DNA from: Demequina rhizosphaerae
GTDB lineage: Bacteria; Actinomycetota; Actinomycetes; Actinomycetales; Demequinaceae
Assembly: GCF_000971255.1 (NCBI RefSeq)
Contig: NZ_BBMC01000004.1
Span: forward strand, 186,001 to 250,000
Length of the DNA stretch: 64,000 bases
Direction: 5' to 3'
Every line of letters begins with the position of its first letter. Positions within the stretch are counted from its first letter, which is position 1. Below the pieces are notes generated by a model. It was given only the letters and a program-made list of their open reading frames with translations. It did no database searches and was not told the origin of the DNA. This document shows, piece by piece, positions 8,068-21,208 of this stretch. Both the position numbers and the translations under genes were made by a program.

Positions 8068-8132
8068 GCGTGCTGCGAGGTGCTCGGTGCTCGAATTGCA
8101 TCAGATCGGGCACTGAGCACCTCGCAGCGCGC
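8068..8132. repeat. Palindrome C: 27-bp inverted repeat upstream of the DUF559 gene
   Basis: Arms at 8068-8094 and 8106-8132 pair over 27 positions. The three differences are all G-U pairs if read as plus-strand RNA, so that RNA would form an unbroken stem. The shared core GAGGTGCTC(A/G)GTGC(C/T)CGA is present in both arms. It lies about 150 nt upstream of the DUF559 start. Confidence 0.88.
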
Positions 8133-8185
8133 TGCCGGGGGCGGGGGCGCTGCCAGGAGTGGGCGCGCTGCCGGGGGCGGGGGCG
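8127..8185 (+). repeat. 23-bp perfect direct repeat
   Basis: Identical 23-nt copies occupy 8127-8149 and 8163-8185, a 36-bp period, with a partial CTGCC-GGAG copy between. The first copy overlaps the end of palindrome C. It is a GC-rich spacer between the DUF559 module and rpmE. Confidence 0.75.
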
Positions 8186-8211
8186 GGGACGATGCGCGGA
8201 TTCGGCCCGGC

Positions 8212-8230
8212 TTGACAGGCATGGCAGAAT
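8212..8230 (+). promoter_or_regulatory. Possible rpmE promoter elements
   Basis: TTGACA (8212-8217) is followed too closely by CAGAAT (8225-8230) for a normal pair. CAGAAT with TGG upstream could be an extended -10 box. The leader before rpmE would be about 85 nt. Which element is used is unclear. Confidence 0.35.
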
Positions 8231-8322
8231 AGTGCGTTGGCCCCGCCTGCGGACGGGGTCCCAGGTTGCCGGTTCACCGCCGCGAGATACGCGCCGGACC
8301 CGGTGACGTACTAAGGGAGATC

Positions 8323-8532
8323 ATGAAGAAGGACATCCACCCCGAGTACGTGGCCACCACTGTCACGTGCACCTGCGGTAACACGTTCGAGACCAAGTCC
8401 ACCGTGAAGTCCGGCGCGATCAGCGTCGAGGTCTGCTCGGCCTGCCACCCGTTCTACACCGGCAAGCAGAAGATCATGGACACCGGTGGTCGCGTGGCGC
8501 GCTTCGAGCGCCGCTACGGCAACAAGAAGTAA
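8323..8532 (+). CDS. rpmE: 50S ribosomal protein L31 (zinc-binding form)
   Basis: A 69-residue ribosomal protein: [14 protein letters not shown], then CTCGNTF and [14 protein letters not shown], ending in [10 protein letters not shown]. The Cys pairs (CxC and CxxC) are the zinc-binding set of the C+ form. AAGGGAGA lies 4 nt before the ATG. prfA starts 13 nt after its stop, so the two are probably one transcript. Confidence 0.96.
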   Translation: MKKDIHPEYVATTVTCTCGNTFETKSTVKSGAISVEVCSACHPFYTGKQKIMDTGGRVARFERRYGNKK

Positions 8533-8545
8533 CGCGCCCGACGAC

Positions 8546-9628
8546 GTGGCCGAGGCCTTCGCAGCCGTCCAGCCCATGCTGGACGAGTACGCCGACATCG
8601 AGCAGCAGCTCGCCGACCCCGCCGTTCACGCGGATGGGGGCCGGGCGCGCACGCTCGGGCGTCGCTTCGCGGAGCTCGGCCGCGTCGTCGCCGCGCATCG
8701 TTCCTGGAAGTCCGCCCAGGACGACCTCGAGGCCGCCAGGGAGCTGGCGGAGCTCGACCCCGAGATGGCCGCGGAGGTCCCGGCCCTCGAAGGCGCCGTC
8801 GAGGAGGCCACCGAGCACCTCCGGCGCATCCTAATCCCGCGCGACCCGGACGACGCGCGCGACGTGATCCTCGAGATCAAGTCGGGTGAGGGCGGCGAGG
8901 AGTCCGCGCTGTTCGCGGGCGACCTGCTGAAGATGTACCTCAAGTTCGCCGAGGCCAAGGGCTGGAAGGCCGAGGTCCTCGAGGCCGTGCACACCGACAT
9001 GGGCGGGTACAAGGACGTCTCCGTCGCGGTGAAGGCGCGCGGCTCCGTCGAGCCCGAGGACGGCGTGTGGGCCCAGCTCAAGTACGAGGGCGGCGTGCAC
9101 CGCGTGCAGCGCGTGCCTGCGACCGAGTCGCAGGGCCGCATCCACACCTCCGCCGCCGGCGTGCTCGTGTACCCGGAGGTCGAGGAGGTCTCCGAGGTCG
9201 AGATCGACATGAACGAGGTGCGCGTCGACGTGTACCGCTCGTCCGGCCCCGGCGGCCAGTCGGTCAACACCACGGACTCGGCGGTGCGCCTCACGCACCT
9301 GCCCACCGGCATCGTGGTGAGCTGCCAGAACGAGAAGAGCCAGCTGCAGAACAAGGAGTCGGCGCTGCGCATCCTGCGCGCCCGCCTCCTCGCGGCGCAG
9401 AAGGAGGCCGCCGAGGCCGAGGCCCAGGACATGCGCAAGTCGCAGATCCGCACGGTCGACCGCTCCGAGCGCATCCGCACGTACAACTTCCCCGAGAACC
9501 GCATCGCCGACCACCGCACCGGGTACAAGGCGTACAACCTCGACCAGGTGCTCGCGGGCGACCTGCAGCCGGTCATCCAGTCCGCGATCGACGCGGACGA
9601 GGCCGCACGCCTCTCCGCGGCCGAGTAG
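8546..9628 (+). CDS. prfA: Peptide chain release factor 1
   Basis: A 360-residue class I release factor that reads UAA/UAG and triggers peptide release. The GGQ loop is in [10 protein letters not shown] (about residue 235). [14 protein letters not shown] and [14 protein letters not shown] are also family signatures. GTG at 8546 gives exactly the usual RF1 length and the usual start (V)[14 protein letters not shown], although no good Shine-Dalgarno sequence is visible. The next gene, prmC, encodes the methyltransferase for the GGQ glutamine. Confidence 0.95.
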   Translation: MAEAFAAVQPMLDEYADIEQQLADPAVHADGGRARTLGRRFAELGRVVAAHRSWKSAQDDLEAARELAELDPEMAAEVPALEGAVEEATEHLRRILIPRDPDDARDVILEIKSGEGGEESALFAGDLLKMYLKFAEAKGWKAEVLEAVHTDMGGYKDVSVAVKARGSVEPEDGVWAQLKYEGGVHRVQRVPATESQGRIHTSAAGVLVYPEVEEVSEVEIDMNEVRVDVYRSSGPGGQSVNTTDSAVRLTHLPTGIVVSCQNEKSQLQNKESALRILRARLLAAQKEAAEAEAQDMRKSQIRTVDRSERIRTYNFPENRIADHRTGYKAYNLDQVLAGDLQPVIQSAIDADEAARLSAAE

Positions 9629-9632
9629 GCCC

Positions 9633-9638
9633 TAGAAT
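9633..9638 (+). promoter_or_regulatory. -10 box TAGAAT giving a leaderless prmC transcript
   Basis: TAGAAT ends 6 nt before the GTG start of prmC, so transcription should begin at or next to the start codon. No Shine-Dalgarno sequence is present. Confidence 0.6.
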
Positions 9639-9644
9639 CCGAGC

Positions 9645-10535
9645 GTGCCCACCGTAGGAACGCGTCTACGCGCGACCACCCAGCGCCTCGCCGAGGCGGG
9701 GGTGCCGTCGCCGTACCACGACGCGATCGTGCTGATCGCCCACACGCTGGGCCTCGAGCCGTCGTACATCCGCACCGCCGCCGCGCGCGACGACGAGTGG
9801 CCGCCGGGCGCCGACCTCGACCTTCTCGAGGCGCGCGTGACGCGCCGCGTCGACCGCGAGCCGCTCCAGCACATCACCGGCAAGGCGTACTTCCGGTCGC
9901 TCGAGCTGCAGGTGGGGCCGGGCGTCTTCATCCCGCGGCCCGAGACCGAGGTGGTCGCCGGCGTCGCCATCGCCGCGGCGCGCGAGGCGCTCGAGATGCG
10001 CGGCACCGTGCGGGTCACCGACCTGTGCGCGGGCTCCGGCGCGATCGGCATCTCGGTCGCGACCGAGGTGCCCGAGGCCGAGGTCGCGATGGTCGAGGCG
10101 AGCGAGGAGGCGCTGGTGTACCTGCGCCTCAACTCGCGCGCCCAGCCCGCCGACGTCCGCACCAGGCTGCGCTCGGTGTACGGCGACGCCCGCAACTGCC
10201 TGCGCCAGTTCGACGCCTGCGCGGACGTCGTGGTGACCAACCCGCCGTACGTGCCGGTCGACGCGGTGCCGCGCGACCCCGAGGTCGCGCACCACGACCC
10301 GCCGCAGGCGCTGTACGGCCTCGGCGACGACGGCCTCGAGGTGCCGCGCGCGATCCTCGACGAGGCGCAGCGGCTGCTGCGCGTCGGCGGCGTCCTCATC
10401 ATGGAGCACGGCGACGAGCAGGGCCCGGCCCTGCGCGCGTACGCCGAGTCGTCGGAGTGGTGGGGCGACGTGCGCACGCTCACCGACCTCAACGGACGCG
10501 ACCGCATGCTCGTCGCGACGCGGATAGGCGTCTGA
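9645..10535 (+). CDS. prmC: Release factor glutamine N5-methyltransferase PrmC
   Basis: A 296-residue SAM-dependent enzyme that methylates the Gln of the release-factor GGQ motif. An N-terminal helical domain (about 1-85) with REPLQHITG is followed by a Rossmann methyltransferase with VTDLCAGSGAIGIS (SAM binding) and the substrate motif NPPY (residues 199-202). It lies 16 nt after prfA, its substrate's gene, and starts directly after a -10 box. Confidence 0.94.
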   Translation: MPTVGTRLRATTQRLAEAGVPSPYHDAIVLIAHTLGLEPSYIRTAAARDDEWPPGADLDLLEARVTRRVDREPLQHITGKAYFRSLELQVGPGVFIPRPETEVVAGVAIAAAREALEMRGTVRVTDLCAGSGAIGISVATEVPEAEVAMVEASEEALVYLRLNSRAQPADVRTRLRSVYGDARNCLRQFDACADVVVTNPPYVPVDAVPRDPEVAHHDPPQALYGLGDDGLEVPRAILDEAQRLLRVGGVLIMEHGDEQGPALRAYAESSEWWGDVRTLTDLNGRDRMLVATRIGV

Positions 10536-10548
10536 GAGACTTGACGTC

Positions 10549-11199
10549 GTGATCCTCGACACCCACGACCCCGCGACCTGGGGGCCGTCGCTCGACGCCG
10601 CCGTCGACGCGGTCAACCGCGGCGCCGTCATCGTCCTCCCGACCGACACCGTCTACGGCGTGGGCGCCGACGCGTTCAGCCCGCCCTCCGTCGCGCGCCT
10701 GCTCGAGGCCAAGGGCCGCGGCCGCCAGATGCCGCCGCCGGTGCTCATCCCGAACGTGCGCACCGTCGACGGCCTCGCGCGCGAGGTGTCCGCGCCCGCG
10801 CGCGCGCTCATGGAGGAGTGCTGGCCCGGCGCGCTCACCGTCATCGTGCGGTCCCAGCCCTCGCTCGCGTGGGACCTGGGGGAGACCCACGGCACCGTGG
10901 CGCTGCGCGTCCCCGACCACGAGGCCGCGCTCGCGCTGCTCACCCGCACCGGCCCGCTCGCGGTCACCAGCGCGAACCGCACCGGCGAGCCGGCCGCGAC
11001 CACCGCGGCGGCCGCGCAGGAGCAGCTCGGCGAGTCCGTCGCCGTCTACCTCGACGCGGGCGACAGCCCGCTCGGCGTCGCCTCCACGATCGTCGACGCG
11101 ACGGGCGACCGCCTGCGCATCGTGCGCGAGGGCGGGATCACCCGCGACCGCATCGTCGAGATCGTCGGGGAGGACGCCGTCGCAGGTGACGACGGGTGA
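10549..11199 (+). CDS. L-threonylcarbamoyladenylate synthase (Sua5/YciO/YrdC family)
   Basis: A 216-residue enzyme that makes threonylcarbamoyl-AMP for the tRNA t6A modification. It shows PTDTVYGVGADAF, the basic ligand motif in LEAKGRGRQMPPPVLI, the WPGALTVIV strand and the TSANRTGEPAATT loop. Its length fits the short TsaC type, so the extra Sua5 domain is absent. GTG start 13 nt after prmC; its end overlaps the wecA start. Confidence 0.93.
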   Translation: MILDTHDPATWGPSLDAAVDAVNRGAVIVLPTDTVYGVGADAFSPPSVARLLEAKGRGRQMPPPVLIPNVRTVDGLAREVSAPARALMEECWPGALTVIVRSQPSLAWDLGETHGTVALRVPDHEAALALLTRTGPLAVTSANRTGEPAATTAAAAQEQLGESVAVYLDAGDSPLGVASTIVDATGDRLRIVREGGITRDRIVEIVGEDAVAGDDG

Positions 11200-12452
11200 A
11201 GGTCTACCTCACCCTCATGGCGATCGCGGCGCTCGTCACGTACGTCGCGACGCCGGCGATGCGCCACCTCGCGTTCCGCGTCGGCGCCATCACCGCGGTG
11301 CGGGCGCGCGACGTCCACACGACCCCGATCCCGCGCCTCGGCGGGATAGCGATCTTCCTCGGGCTCGCCGTCGCCGGCGTCGTCGCGTCAGCGATCCCGT
11401 TCCTCTTCCCGGTCTTCGAGGCCGGACGCGAGGCGTGGGCCGTGCTCGGCGCCGCCGCGATCGTGTGCGCGCTCGGCATGATCGACGACATCTTCGACCT
11501 CGACTGGATGGCGAAGCTCGCGGGCCAGTTCCTCGCGGGGCTCGTGCTCGCCTCCGGCGGCGTCCAGCTCGTCACGGTCCCCATCGCGGGCGTGACGATC
11601 GGCAGCTCGTACGTGTCCCTCATCGCCACGGTCTTCGTGGTGGTGATCGCGATGAACGCGGTCAACTTCGTGGACGGCCTCGACGGGCTCGCCGCCGGAA
11701 TGATCGCCATCGGCGGGCTCGCGTTCTTCAGCTACACCTACATGCTCGCGCGCTCCGCCTCGCCCGGCGACTACTCGTCGCTCGCCGCGATCGTGGTGGC
11801 GCTGCTCGTGGGCGCGTGCCTGGGCTTCCTGCCGCACAACGTCCACCCCGCGCGCATCTTCATGGGCGACTCCGGGTCGATGGTGCTCGGCCTCATGCTC
11901 GCGGCCGCCGCGATCATCGTGACCGGCCAGATCGACCCGGCCGTGGTGTCCGAGCGCGAGCGCATCCCGGCGTTCATCCCGATCCTGCTGCCGATCATGG
12001 TGCTCGCGGTGCCGCTGGTCGACATGACGGCCGCGGTGATCCGGCGCGCCGCGCGCGGCGACTCGCCGTTCTCGCCGGACAAGCACCACCTCCACCACCT
12101 GCTGCTGCGCCGCGGGCACTCGCACCGGTGGGCGGTCACGGTGCTCTACATCTGGACCGCCGTGCTGTCCTTCGGCACCATCTCCGTGGTCTTCCTGCCG
12201 CTGTGGGGCGCCGCGGTCGCGACCGCCGTCGGCATCGCGATCGCCGCCGCCATCACGTTCTCGCCGCGCCTCGCGCGGTTCTTCTCGCGCCAGTGGCGGC
12301 GCGCGGGCCACGCGGTCTTCGCGCTGCAGCGCATCACGCCCGAGGGGCGCCACCCGGACGATGCGGAGCCGGGCACCGCGCCCGCGGTCGCCGCCGCGCC
12401 CGGCGCGACCCCCGCATCGTCCCCCGTCACCCGCCCCGAGGAGGAGAAGTGA
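11196..12452 (+). CDS. wecA: Polyprenyl-phosphate GlcNAc-1-phosphate transferase (WecA/Rfe type)
   Basis: A 418-residue membrane enzyme of the MraY/WecA family, with about ten or eleven hydrophobic helices. It transfers a sugar-1-phosphate onto a polyprenyl phosphate carrier for cell-wall polymer synthesis. Family motifs seen are GMIDDIFDLDW, AVNFVDGLDGLAAG and the HHLHHLLLRRGHSHR loop. It starts GTGA on the tsaC stop and ends in a cytoplasmic Pro/Ala tail. Substrate identity (GlcNAc) follows the actinobacterial rfe gene in this position and is not proven. Confidence 0.9.
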   Translation: MKVYLTLMAIAALVTYVATPAMRHLAFRVGAITAVRARDVHTTPIPRLGGIAIFLGLAVAGVVASAIPFLFPVFEAGREAWAVLGAAAIVCALGMIDDIFDLDWMAKLAGQFLAGLVLASGGVQLVTVPIAGVTIGSSYVSLIATVFVVVIAMNAVNFVDGLDGLAAGMIAIGGLAFFSYTYMLARSASPGDYSSLAAIVVALLVGACLGFLPHNVHPARIFMGDSGSMVLGLMLAAAAIIVTGQIDPAVVSERERIPAFIPILLPIMVLAVPLVDMTAAVIRRAARGDSPFSPDKHHLHHLLLRRGHSHRWAVTVLYIWTAVLSFGTISVVFLPLWGAAVATAVGIAIAAAITFSPRLARFFSRQWRRAGHAVFALQRITPEGRHPDDAEPGTAPAVAAAPGATPASSPVTRPEEEK

Positions 12453-12856
12453 CCGCCGAGGAGCAGCTGTACCGCCGCGCCATCCGTCTCACGTCGATCG
12501 TGCTCGCCGCGATCGCCGTCGTCGGGGGAGCGGTGGCGTGGGCCGTCGCCGGGCCGCAGGGCGCGGTCGGGGCGCTGGTCGGCGCCCTCGTCGCCGCCCT
12601 CGGCGCGATCCCGACCCAGGTCGCGATGCTCGTGGGGCACCGCAAGCCGCCGCACGTGATGGCGGGCATCGTGGCGTTCTCGTGGCTGGGCAAGATGCTC
12701 GTCATCGTCGTCGCGCTGCTGGTCCTCCAGGGGGTCGAATCGTTCCATCGCGGCGCCTTCGCGGCGACCGCCGTGACGGGCATCGTGGCGTCGCTCGTGG
12801 TCGACGTGGCGACGCTGCGCAAAGCGCGCATTCCGTACACGGATCCGGGTACTTAG
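12449..12856 (+). CDS. AtpI-like membrane protein ahead of the atp operon
   Basis: A 135-residue protein with four predicted membrane helices (AIRLTSIVLAAIAVVG, GALVGALVAALGAIPTQVAML, VAFSWLGKMLVIVVALLVLQ, AATAVTGIVASLVVDVA). In actinobacteria the small membrane gene between wecA and atpB is called atpI, and it is thought to help assemble the c-ring. Identification rests mainly on position, size and helix pattern. GTG overlaps the wecA stop (GTGA). Confidence 0.72.
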   Translation: MTAEEQLYRRAIRLTSIVLAAIAVVGGAVAWAVAGPQGAVGALVGALVAALGAIPTQVAMLVGHRKPPHVMAGIVAFSWLGKMLVIVVALLVLQGVESFHRGAFAATAVTGIVASLVVDVATLRKARIPYTDPGT

Positions 12857-12873
12857 TCCCGCCTTCGATGCGT

Positions 12874-12879
12874 TAGGCT
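12874..12879 (+). promoter_or_regulatory. Probable -10 box (TAGGCT) of the atp operon
   Basis: TAGGCT in GCGTTAGGCTTACGG lies in the 87-nt gap between the atpI-like gene and atpB, giving a leader of about 58 nt. No convincing -35 box is present. Confidence 0.5.
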
Positions 12880-12943
12880 TACGGCCAGTCAACGGCGCCG
12901 GACGGTAGTCCGCGCCCAAGAAGCCATTCGCACAGGAGACTTC

Positions 12944-14639
<1,696 letters not shown>

Positions 14640-14643
14640 GCAC

Positions 14644-15456
14644 ATGCGTGGAACGAGCCAGACGTCGCGTGACGCCGTGCTCCGTCAGTTCGAGCCCGTG
14701 GTGACGGCGAGCGGACGCGAGGGCCTGGTCCTCGCGGACCAGCTCTTCGCCGCGGTCGACGCCATCGACGCGTCGGGCTCGCTCCGCCGTGCGCTGACCG
14801 ACCCCGCCCGCTCGCCCGAGGCCAAGTCCGGGCTGGTCGCCGCGGTGTTCTCGGCGTACGACGCGAGGGTCAAGGACGTCCTCGCGTCGTTCGCCGGCTC
14901 CCGCTGGTCGGCTGACGAGGACCTCGCTGAGGCGATCGACGACGCCGGTGAGCGCGCGATCTTCGCGTACTCGCAGGAGGAGGGCACGCTGGACGAGGTC
15001 CAGGAGCAGCTGTTCCGGGTCCAGCGCGAGCTGGTCGCGAACCGCGAGCTGCTGTCGGCCCTCAGCAACCGCGCCGCCACGAAGGAGGCGCGCATCGCGC
15101 TGCTCCACGGCGTGCTCGGCGGGAAGCTGCTGCCGACCACGGAGGCGCTGCTGCGTCGCGTCGTGGGCAACCCGCGCGGCCGCCGGCTCATCCCGGCGAT
15201 CGACGCGCTCCTCGACTCCGCTGCCGAGCACCGCGACAAGGTCGTGGCGCACGTCACGGCCGCTGTCGAGCTCAGCGCGGACCAGCGCACCCGCCTCGCG
15301 CGCATCCTCGCGGATGCGTACGGCCGCGAGATCCTCATCAACGTCGCCGTGGACCCCGAGGTCCTGGGCGGCATCCGAGTCCAGGTCGGGTCCGAGGTGG
15401 TGGACGGCACCGTCCTGTCCCGGCTCGACGAAGCACGACGACGACTTGTCGGCTAG
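14644..15456 (+). CDS. atpH: F0F1 ATP synthase subunit delta
   Basis: A 270-residue stator subunit that joins b to the top of F1. It matches the longer actinobacterial form; the conserved C-terminal part runs VDPEVLGGIRVQVGSEVVDG. It starts 4 nt after atpF. Confidence 0.94.
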   Translation: MRGTSQTSRDAVLRQFEPVVTASGREGLVLADQLFAAVDAIDASGSLRRALTDPARSPEAKSGLVAAVFSAYDARVKDVLASFAGSRWSADEDLAEAIDDAGERAIFAYSQEEGTLDEVQEQLFRVQRELVANRELLSALSNRAATKEARIALLHGVLGGKLLPTTEALLRRVVGNPRGRRLIPAIDALLDSAAEHRDKVVAHVTAAVELSADQRTRLARILADAYGREILINVAVDPEVLGGIRVQVGSEVVDGTVLSRLDEARRRLVG

Positions 15457-15504
15457 CCCCGACGCACCATTGGCCGCGTGAGCGGCACTGACAGGAGAGA
15501 TGGC

Positions 15505-17136
15505 ATGGCAGAGTTGACGATCAGCCCCGACGAGATCCGGGCTGCACTCGACAGCTACGTGAAGTCCTACGAGCCGAAGGGCGCCGTGGTCGACGAGGTC
15601 GGCCGCGTGACGCTCGCGGCCGACGGCATCGCGCAGGTCGAGGGACTGCCCGGCTGCATGGCCAACGAGCTGCTGCGCTTCGAGGACGGCACGCTCGGCC
15701 TCGCGCTCAACCTCGACGTCCGCGAGATCGGCGTCGTCGTGCTCGGCGAGTTCACCGGCATCGAGGAGGGCCAGACGGTCCAGCGCACCGGCGAGGTGCT
15801 CTCGGTCGCCGTCGGCGACGGCTACCTCGGCCGCGTCGTGGACCCGCTGGGCAACCCGATCGACGGCCTCGGCGACATCGCGACCGAGGGCCGCCGCGCC
15901 CTCGAGCTGCAGGCGCCCGGCGTCATGCAGCGCAAGTCGGTCCACGAGCCGCTGCAGACCGGCCTCAAGGCCATCGACGCGATGATCCCGATCGGCCGCG
16001 GCCAGCGCCAGCTGATCATCGGCGACCGCCAGACCGGCAAGACCGCCATCGCGATCGACACGATCATCAACCAGAAGGCGAACTGGGAGACCGGCGACCC
16101 GACGAAGCAGGTCCGCTGCATCTACGTCGCCATCGGCCAGAAGGGCTCGACCATCGCCTCGGTGCGTGGCGCCCTCGAGGAGGCCGGCGCGCTCGAGTAC
16201 ACGACCATCGTCGCGGCCCCCGCGTCCGACCCGGCCGGCTTCAAGTACCTCGCGCCCTACACCGGCTCGGCCATCGGCCAGCACTGGATGTACGACGGCA
16301 AGCACGTCCTCATCATCTTCGACGACCTGTCGAAGCAGGCCGAGGCCTACCGCGCCGTGTCCCTCCTCCTGCGCCGCCCGCCGGGCCGCGAGGCGTACCC
16401 CGGCGACGTGTTCTACCTGCACTCCCGCCTGCTCGAGCGCTGCGCGAAGCTCTCGGACGAGATGGGCGCCGGCTCGATGACGGGCCTCCCGGTCATCGAG
16501 ACCAAGGCGAACGACGTGTCGGCGTACATCCCGACCAACGTCATCTCCATCACGGACGGCCAGATCTTCCTCCAGTCCGACCTGTTCAACGCCAACCAGC
16601 GTCCCGCGATCGACGTCGGCATCTCGGTGTCCCGCGTCGGCGGCTCGGCGCAGGTCAAGGCGATGAAGGCGGTCTCCGGAACGCTGAAGATCGACCTCGC
16701 CCAGTACCGCTCGCTCGAGGCGTTCGCGATGTTCGCGTCCGACCTCGACGCGGCCTCCCGCCAGCAGCTCACCCGTGGCGCGCGCCTCATGGAGCTGCTC
16801 AAGCAGCCCCAGTACTCGCCGTACCCCGTCGAGGAGCAGGTCGTGTCCATCTGGGCCGGCACCAAGGGCAAGCTCGACAAGATCGCGCTGGGCGACGTGC
16901 TGCGCTTCGAGCGCGAGCTCCTCGACCACCTCCGCCGCAACACCTCGATCCTCGAGGACATCGCCTCGACCGGGAAGCTCTCGGACGAGACGGCGGCGGC
17001 GCTCGAGCAGAACGTCGACGACTACGTCTCGACGTTCCTCGAGGGCGAGAGCGTGGCGCTCACCACCGACTCGACCGTCGACGACGGCGAGGCCGTGGCG
17101 GTCGAGCAGGAGCGCATCGTCGCGGAGAAGAAGTAG
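15505..17136 (+). CDS. atpA: F0F1 ATP synthase subunit alpha
   Basis: A 543-residue non-catalytic nucleotide-binding subunit. The P-loop is [11 protein letters not shown], and the family signature [14 protein letters not shown] is present. ATG at 15505 follows AGGAGAGA; an upstream in-frame ATG-like extension (from 15478) lacks a ribosome site. The C-terminus has an acidic tail beyond the helical domain. Confidence 0.97.
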   Translation: MAELTISPDEIRAALDSYVKSYEPKGAVVDEVGRVTLAADGIAQVEGLPGCMANELLRFEDGTLGLALNLDVREIGVVVLGEFTGIEEGQTVQRTGEVLSVAVGDGYLGRVVDPLGNPIDGLGDIATEGRRALELQAPGVMQRKSVHEPLQTGLKAIDAMIPIGRGQRQLIIGDRQTGKTAIAIDTIINQKANWETGDPTKQVRCIYVAIGQKGSTIASVRGALEEAGALEYTTIVAAPASDPAGFKYLAPYTGSAIGQHWMYDGKHVLIIFDDLSKQAEAYRAVSLLLRRPPGREAYPGDVFYLHSRLLERCAKLSDEMGAGSMTGLPVIETKANDVSAYIPTNVISITDGQIFLQSDLFNANQRPAIDVGISVSRVGGSAQVKAMKAVSGTLKIDLAQYRSLEAFAMFASDLDAASRQQLTRGARLMELLKQPQYSPYPVEEQVVSIWAGTKGKLDKIALGDVLRFERELLDHLRRNTSILEDIASTGKLSDETAAALEQNVDDYVSTFLEGESVALTTDSTVDDGEAVAVEQERIVAEKK

Positions 17137-17139
17137 CCG

Positions 17140-19532
<2,393 letters not shown>

Positions 19533-19534
19533 TC

Positions 19535-19834
19535 ATGGCCGGTCCCCTCACCGTCGACGTCGTCGCCCCCGACCGGGTCCTCTGGTCGGGGACGGCGGAG
19601 CGTCTCGTCGCCCCGACCGTCGAGGGCGAGATCGGCCTCCTGACCGGGCACGAGCCGGTGCTGTCCGTCCTGCGGGCGGGCACCGTGCGCGTGCGCGGCG
19701 GGGCCGACGGGGACGCCGAGTTCCCCATCGACGGGGGCTTCGTCTCCTTCGACCGCGACGTCGTGACCGTCGTCGTGGAGCCCGTCGCGCCGCTCGCGGC
19801 GTCGGGCGAGGCCGAGGAGACGGCCGCCTCCTGA
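19535..19834 (+). CDS. atpC: F0F1 ATP synthase subunit epsilon (short form)
   Basis: A 99-residue protein containing the beta-sandwich domain ([41 protein letters not shown]). The C-terminal pair of helices that inhibits ATP hydrolysis in longer forms appears missing; it ends in a short Ala/Glu tail. The TGA overlaps the nucS ATG. Confidence 0.92.
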   Translation: MAGPLTVDVVAPDRVLWSGTAERLVAPTVEGEIGLLTGHEPVLSVLRAGTVRVRGGADGDAEFPIDGGFVSFDRDVVTVVVEPVAPLAASGEAEETAAS

Positions 19835-20529
19835 TGCGGGTGGTGATCGCGCGCTGCGCGGCCCGGTACACCGGGCGGCTGTCGGCGCATCTTCCGCTCG
19901 CGACCCGAGCCATCATGGTCAAGGCCGACGGCTCGGTGCTGCTCCATTCGGACGGCGGCTCGTACAAGCCGCTCAACTGGATGAGCCCGCCGTGCACTCT
20001 GCGGTCCTCCTCCGTCACGGAGGAGGCCGCGGAGCGCGGCGTCTCCGAGGTCTGGGTCGTGCAGCACGACAAGACCGACGACCGGCTCGAGATCGAGCTC
20101 CACGAGGTCCTCGCGGACACCGAGCACGAGCTCGGCGTCGACCCCGGCCTCATCAAGGACGGCGTCGAGGCGCACCTCCAGGAGCTCCTCGCCGCGCAGA
20201 TCACGCTCCTCGGCGACGGCCACACCCTGGTCCGGCGCGAGCACCCGACCGCGATCGGCCCGGTCGACATCCTCGCCCGCGACTCGGGCGGCGCGTCCGT
20301 CGCCGTCGAGATCAAGCGCCGCGGCGAGATCGACGGCGTCGAGCAGCTCACCCGGTACCTCGAGCTCATGAACCGCGACCCTCTCCTCGCGCCCGTCCAG
20401 GGCGTGTTCGCGGCGCAGGAGATCAAGCCCCAGGCGCGGGTCCTCGCGGAGGACCGCGGCATCCGCTGCGTGCTCCTCGACTACGAGGCGATGCGAGGCG
20501 ACGAGGACCTCTCCGGCCGCCTCTTCTAG
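19834..20529 (+). CDS. nucS: Mismatch endonuclease NucS/EndoMS
   Basis: A 231-residue DNA mismatch-specific nuclease that replaces MutS/MutL repair in actinobacteria. The N-terminal domain ([15 protein letters not shown]) binds DNA. The C-terminal RecB-like nuclease domain shows GPVDILARD and [17 protein letters not shown], giving the D and E-x-K catalytic set. The C-terminus DLSGRLF resembles a sliding-clamp-binding tail. It overlaps atpC by one base, the usual position after the atp operon. Confidence 0.94.
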   Translation: MRVVIARCAARYTGRLSAHLPLATRAIMVKADGSVLLHSDGGSYKPLNWMSPPCTLRSSSVTEEAAERGVSEVWVVQHDKTDDRLEIELHEVLADTEHELGVDPGLIKDGVEAHLQELLAAQITLLGDGHTLVRREHPTAIGPVDILARDSGGASVAVEIKRRGEIDGVEQLTRYLELMNRDPLLAPVQGVFAAQEIKPQARVLAEDRGIRCVLLDYEAMRGDEDLSGRLF

Positions 20530-21101
20530 TCTCGCGGGGTGCGCTGGGGGAGGGGCCTCCTCACCACGTGCCGGCGGGTGCCCGCGCGGGCGGTCTCGAC
20601 GTACCCGCGCGCGAGGAAGAACGGCAGCCGGCCGCCGAAGCCGTAGCTCGGCGACGCGGGGTCCACGGGATAGGCCTCGAGGACCGCAGCGCCGCGTGCG
20701 TGCGCGAGCTCCTCGGCGGCATCCAGGAGCGCCGCCATCACGCCCGCGCCGCGGTGGTCGCGACGGACGAAGAAGCACGGCACGGACCACACGGGTCCCG
20801 CGGCGTGGTCCGTCGGCGCCATGGTGGGGACGAAGGTGGCCCGCGGCGCGACCGAGCACCACGCGACGGGCTCGCCGCCGTCGTAGGCCAGCAGGCCCAC
20901 CGGGATGCCCGCGGCGACGATCCCGGCCATCGCCTCGTGCCGTGCGGGCCCGCGCTGCGGGCGGGACCCGTCCGCAGCGCGCCGCCACACCATGCACCAG
21001 CACGCGCTCGGCCCGCCGCGCCCGGCGAACAGGCGCTCCATGTCCGCCCACGTGGCGGGCGTGACCTCGCGCACCTCGGGCGCCGCCGCGGGTCGAACCA
21101 T
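20526..21101 (-). CDS. GNAT family N-acetyltransferase
   Basis: A 191-residue protein with the GNAT acetyl-CoA motif region [20 protein letters not shown], followed by [18 protein letters not shown]. The [10 protein letters not shown] segment near the N-terminus is typical of a subgroup whose substrate is unknown. The ATG at 21101 has CTGGAG upstream; a longer start at 21173 would run into the neighbouring promoter. The stop overlaps the nucS stop on the other strand. Confidence 0.85.
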   Translation of the reverse strand: MVRPAAAPEVREVTPATWADMERLFAGRGGPSACWCMVWRRAADGSRPQRGPARHEAMAGIVAAGIPVGLLAYDGGEPVAWCSVAPRATFVPTMAPTDHAAGPVWSVPCFFVRRDHRGAGVMAALLDAAEELAHARGAAVLEAYPVDPASPSYGFGGRLPFFLARGYVETARAGTRRHVVRRPLPQRTPRD

Positions 21102-21182
21102 CGCTCCAGCGTAGGCACGCGGTCGTCGCGCGGCCGGGCGGCCGACTCGGGACGTCCCCGGTCCCCACCGCATCGTCCGGGT

Positions 21183-21202
21183 CGAATCGTTTCGGCTAGG
21201 CT
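21183..21202 (+). promoter_or_regulatory. GH1 promoter: operator-like CGAATCGTTTCG and -10 TAGGCT
   Basis: TAGGCT (21197-21202) ends 6 nt before the ATG, so the mRNA is probably leaderless. CGAATCGTTTCG (21183-21194) is a near-palindrome centred on CG, the form bound by LacI-family sugar regulators, and sits directly upstream of the -10 box where a repressor would block it. Confidence 0.55.
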
Positions 21203-21208
21203 CGCCGC

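Noticed and set aside
6820..8132. Palindromes as a CRISPR array
   Set aside because: There are three inverted repeats of different length around a gene, with no regular spacing and no cas genes.
8212..8217. TTGACA as a full rpmE promoter
   Set aside because: No -10 box lies at 16-18 nt. It is listed only as a weak element.
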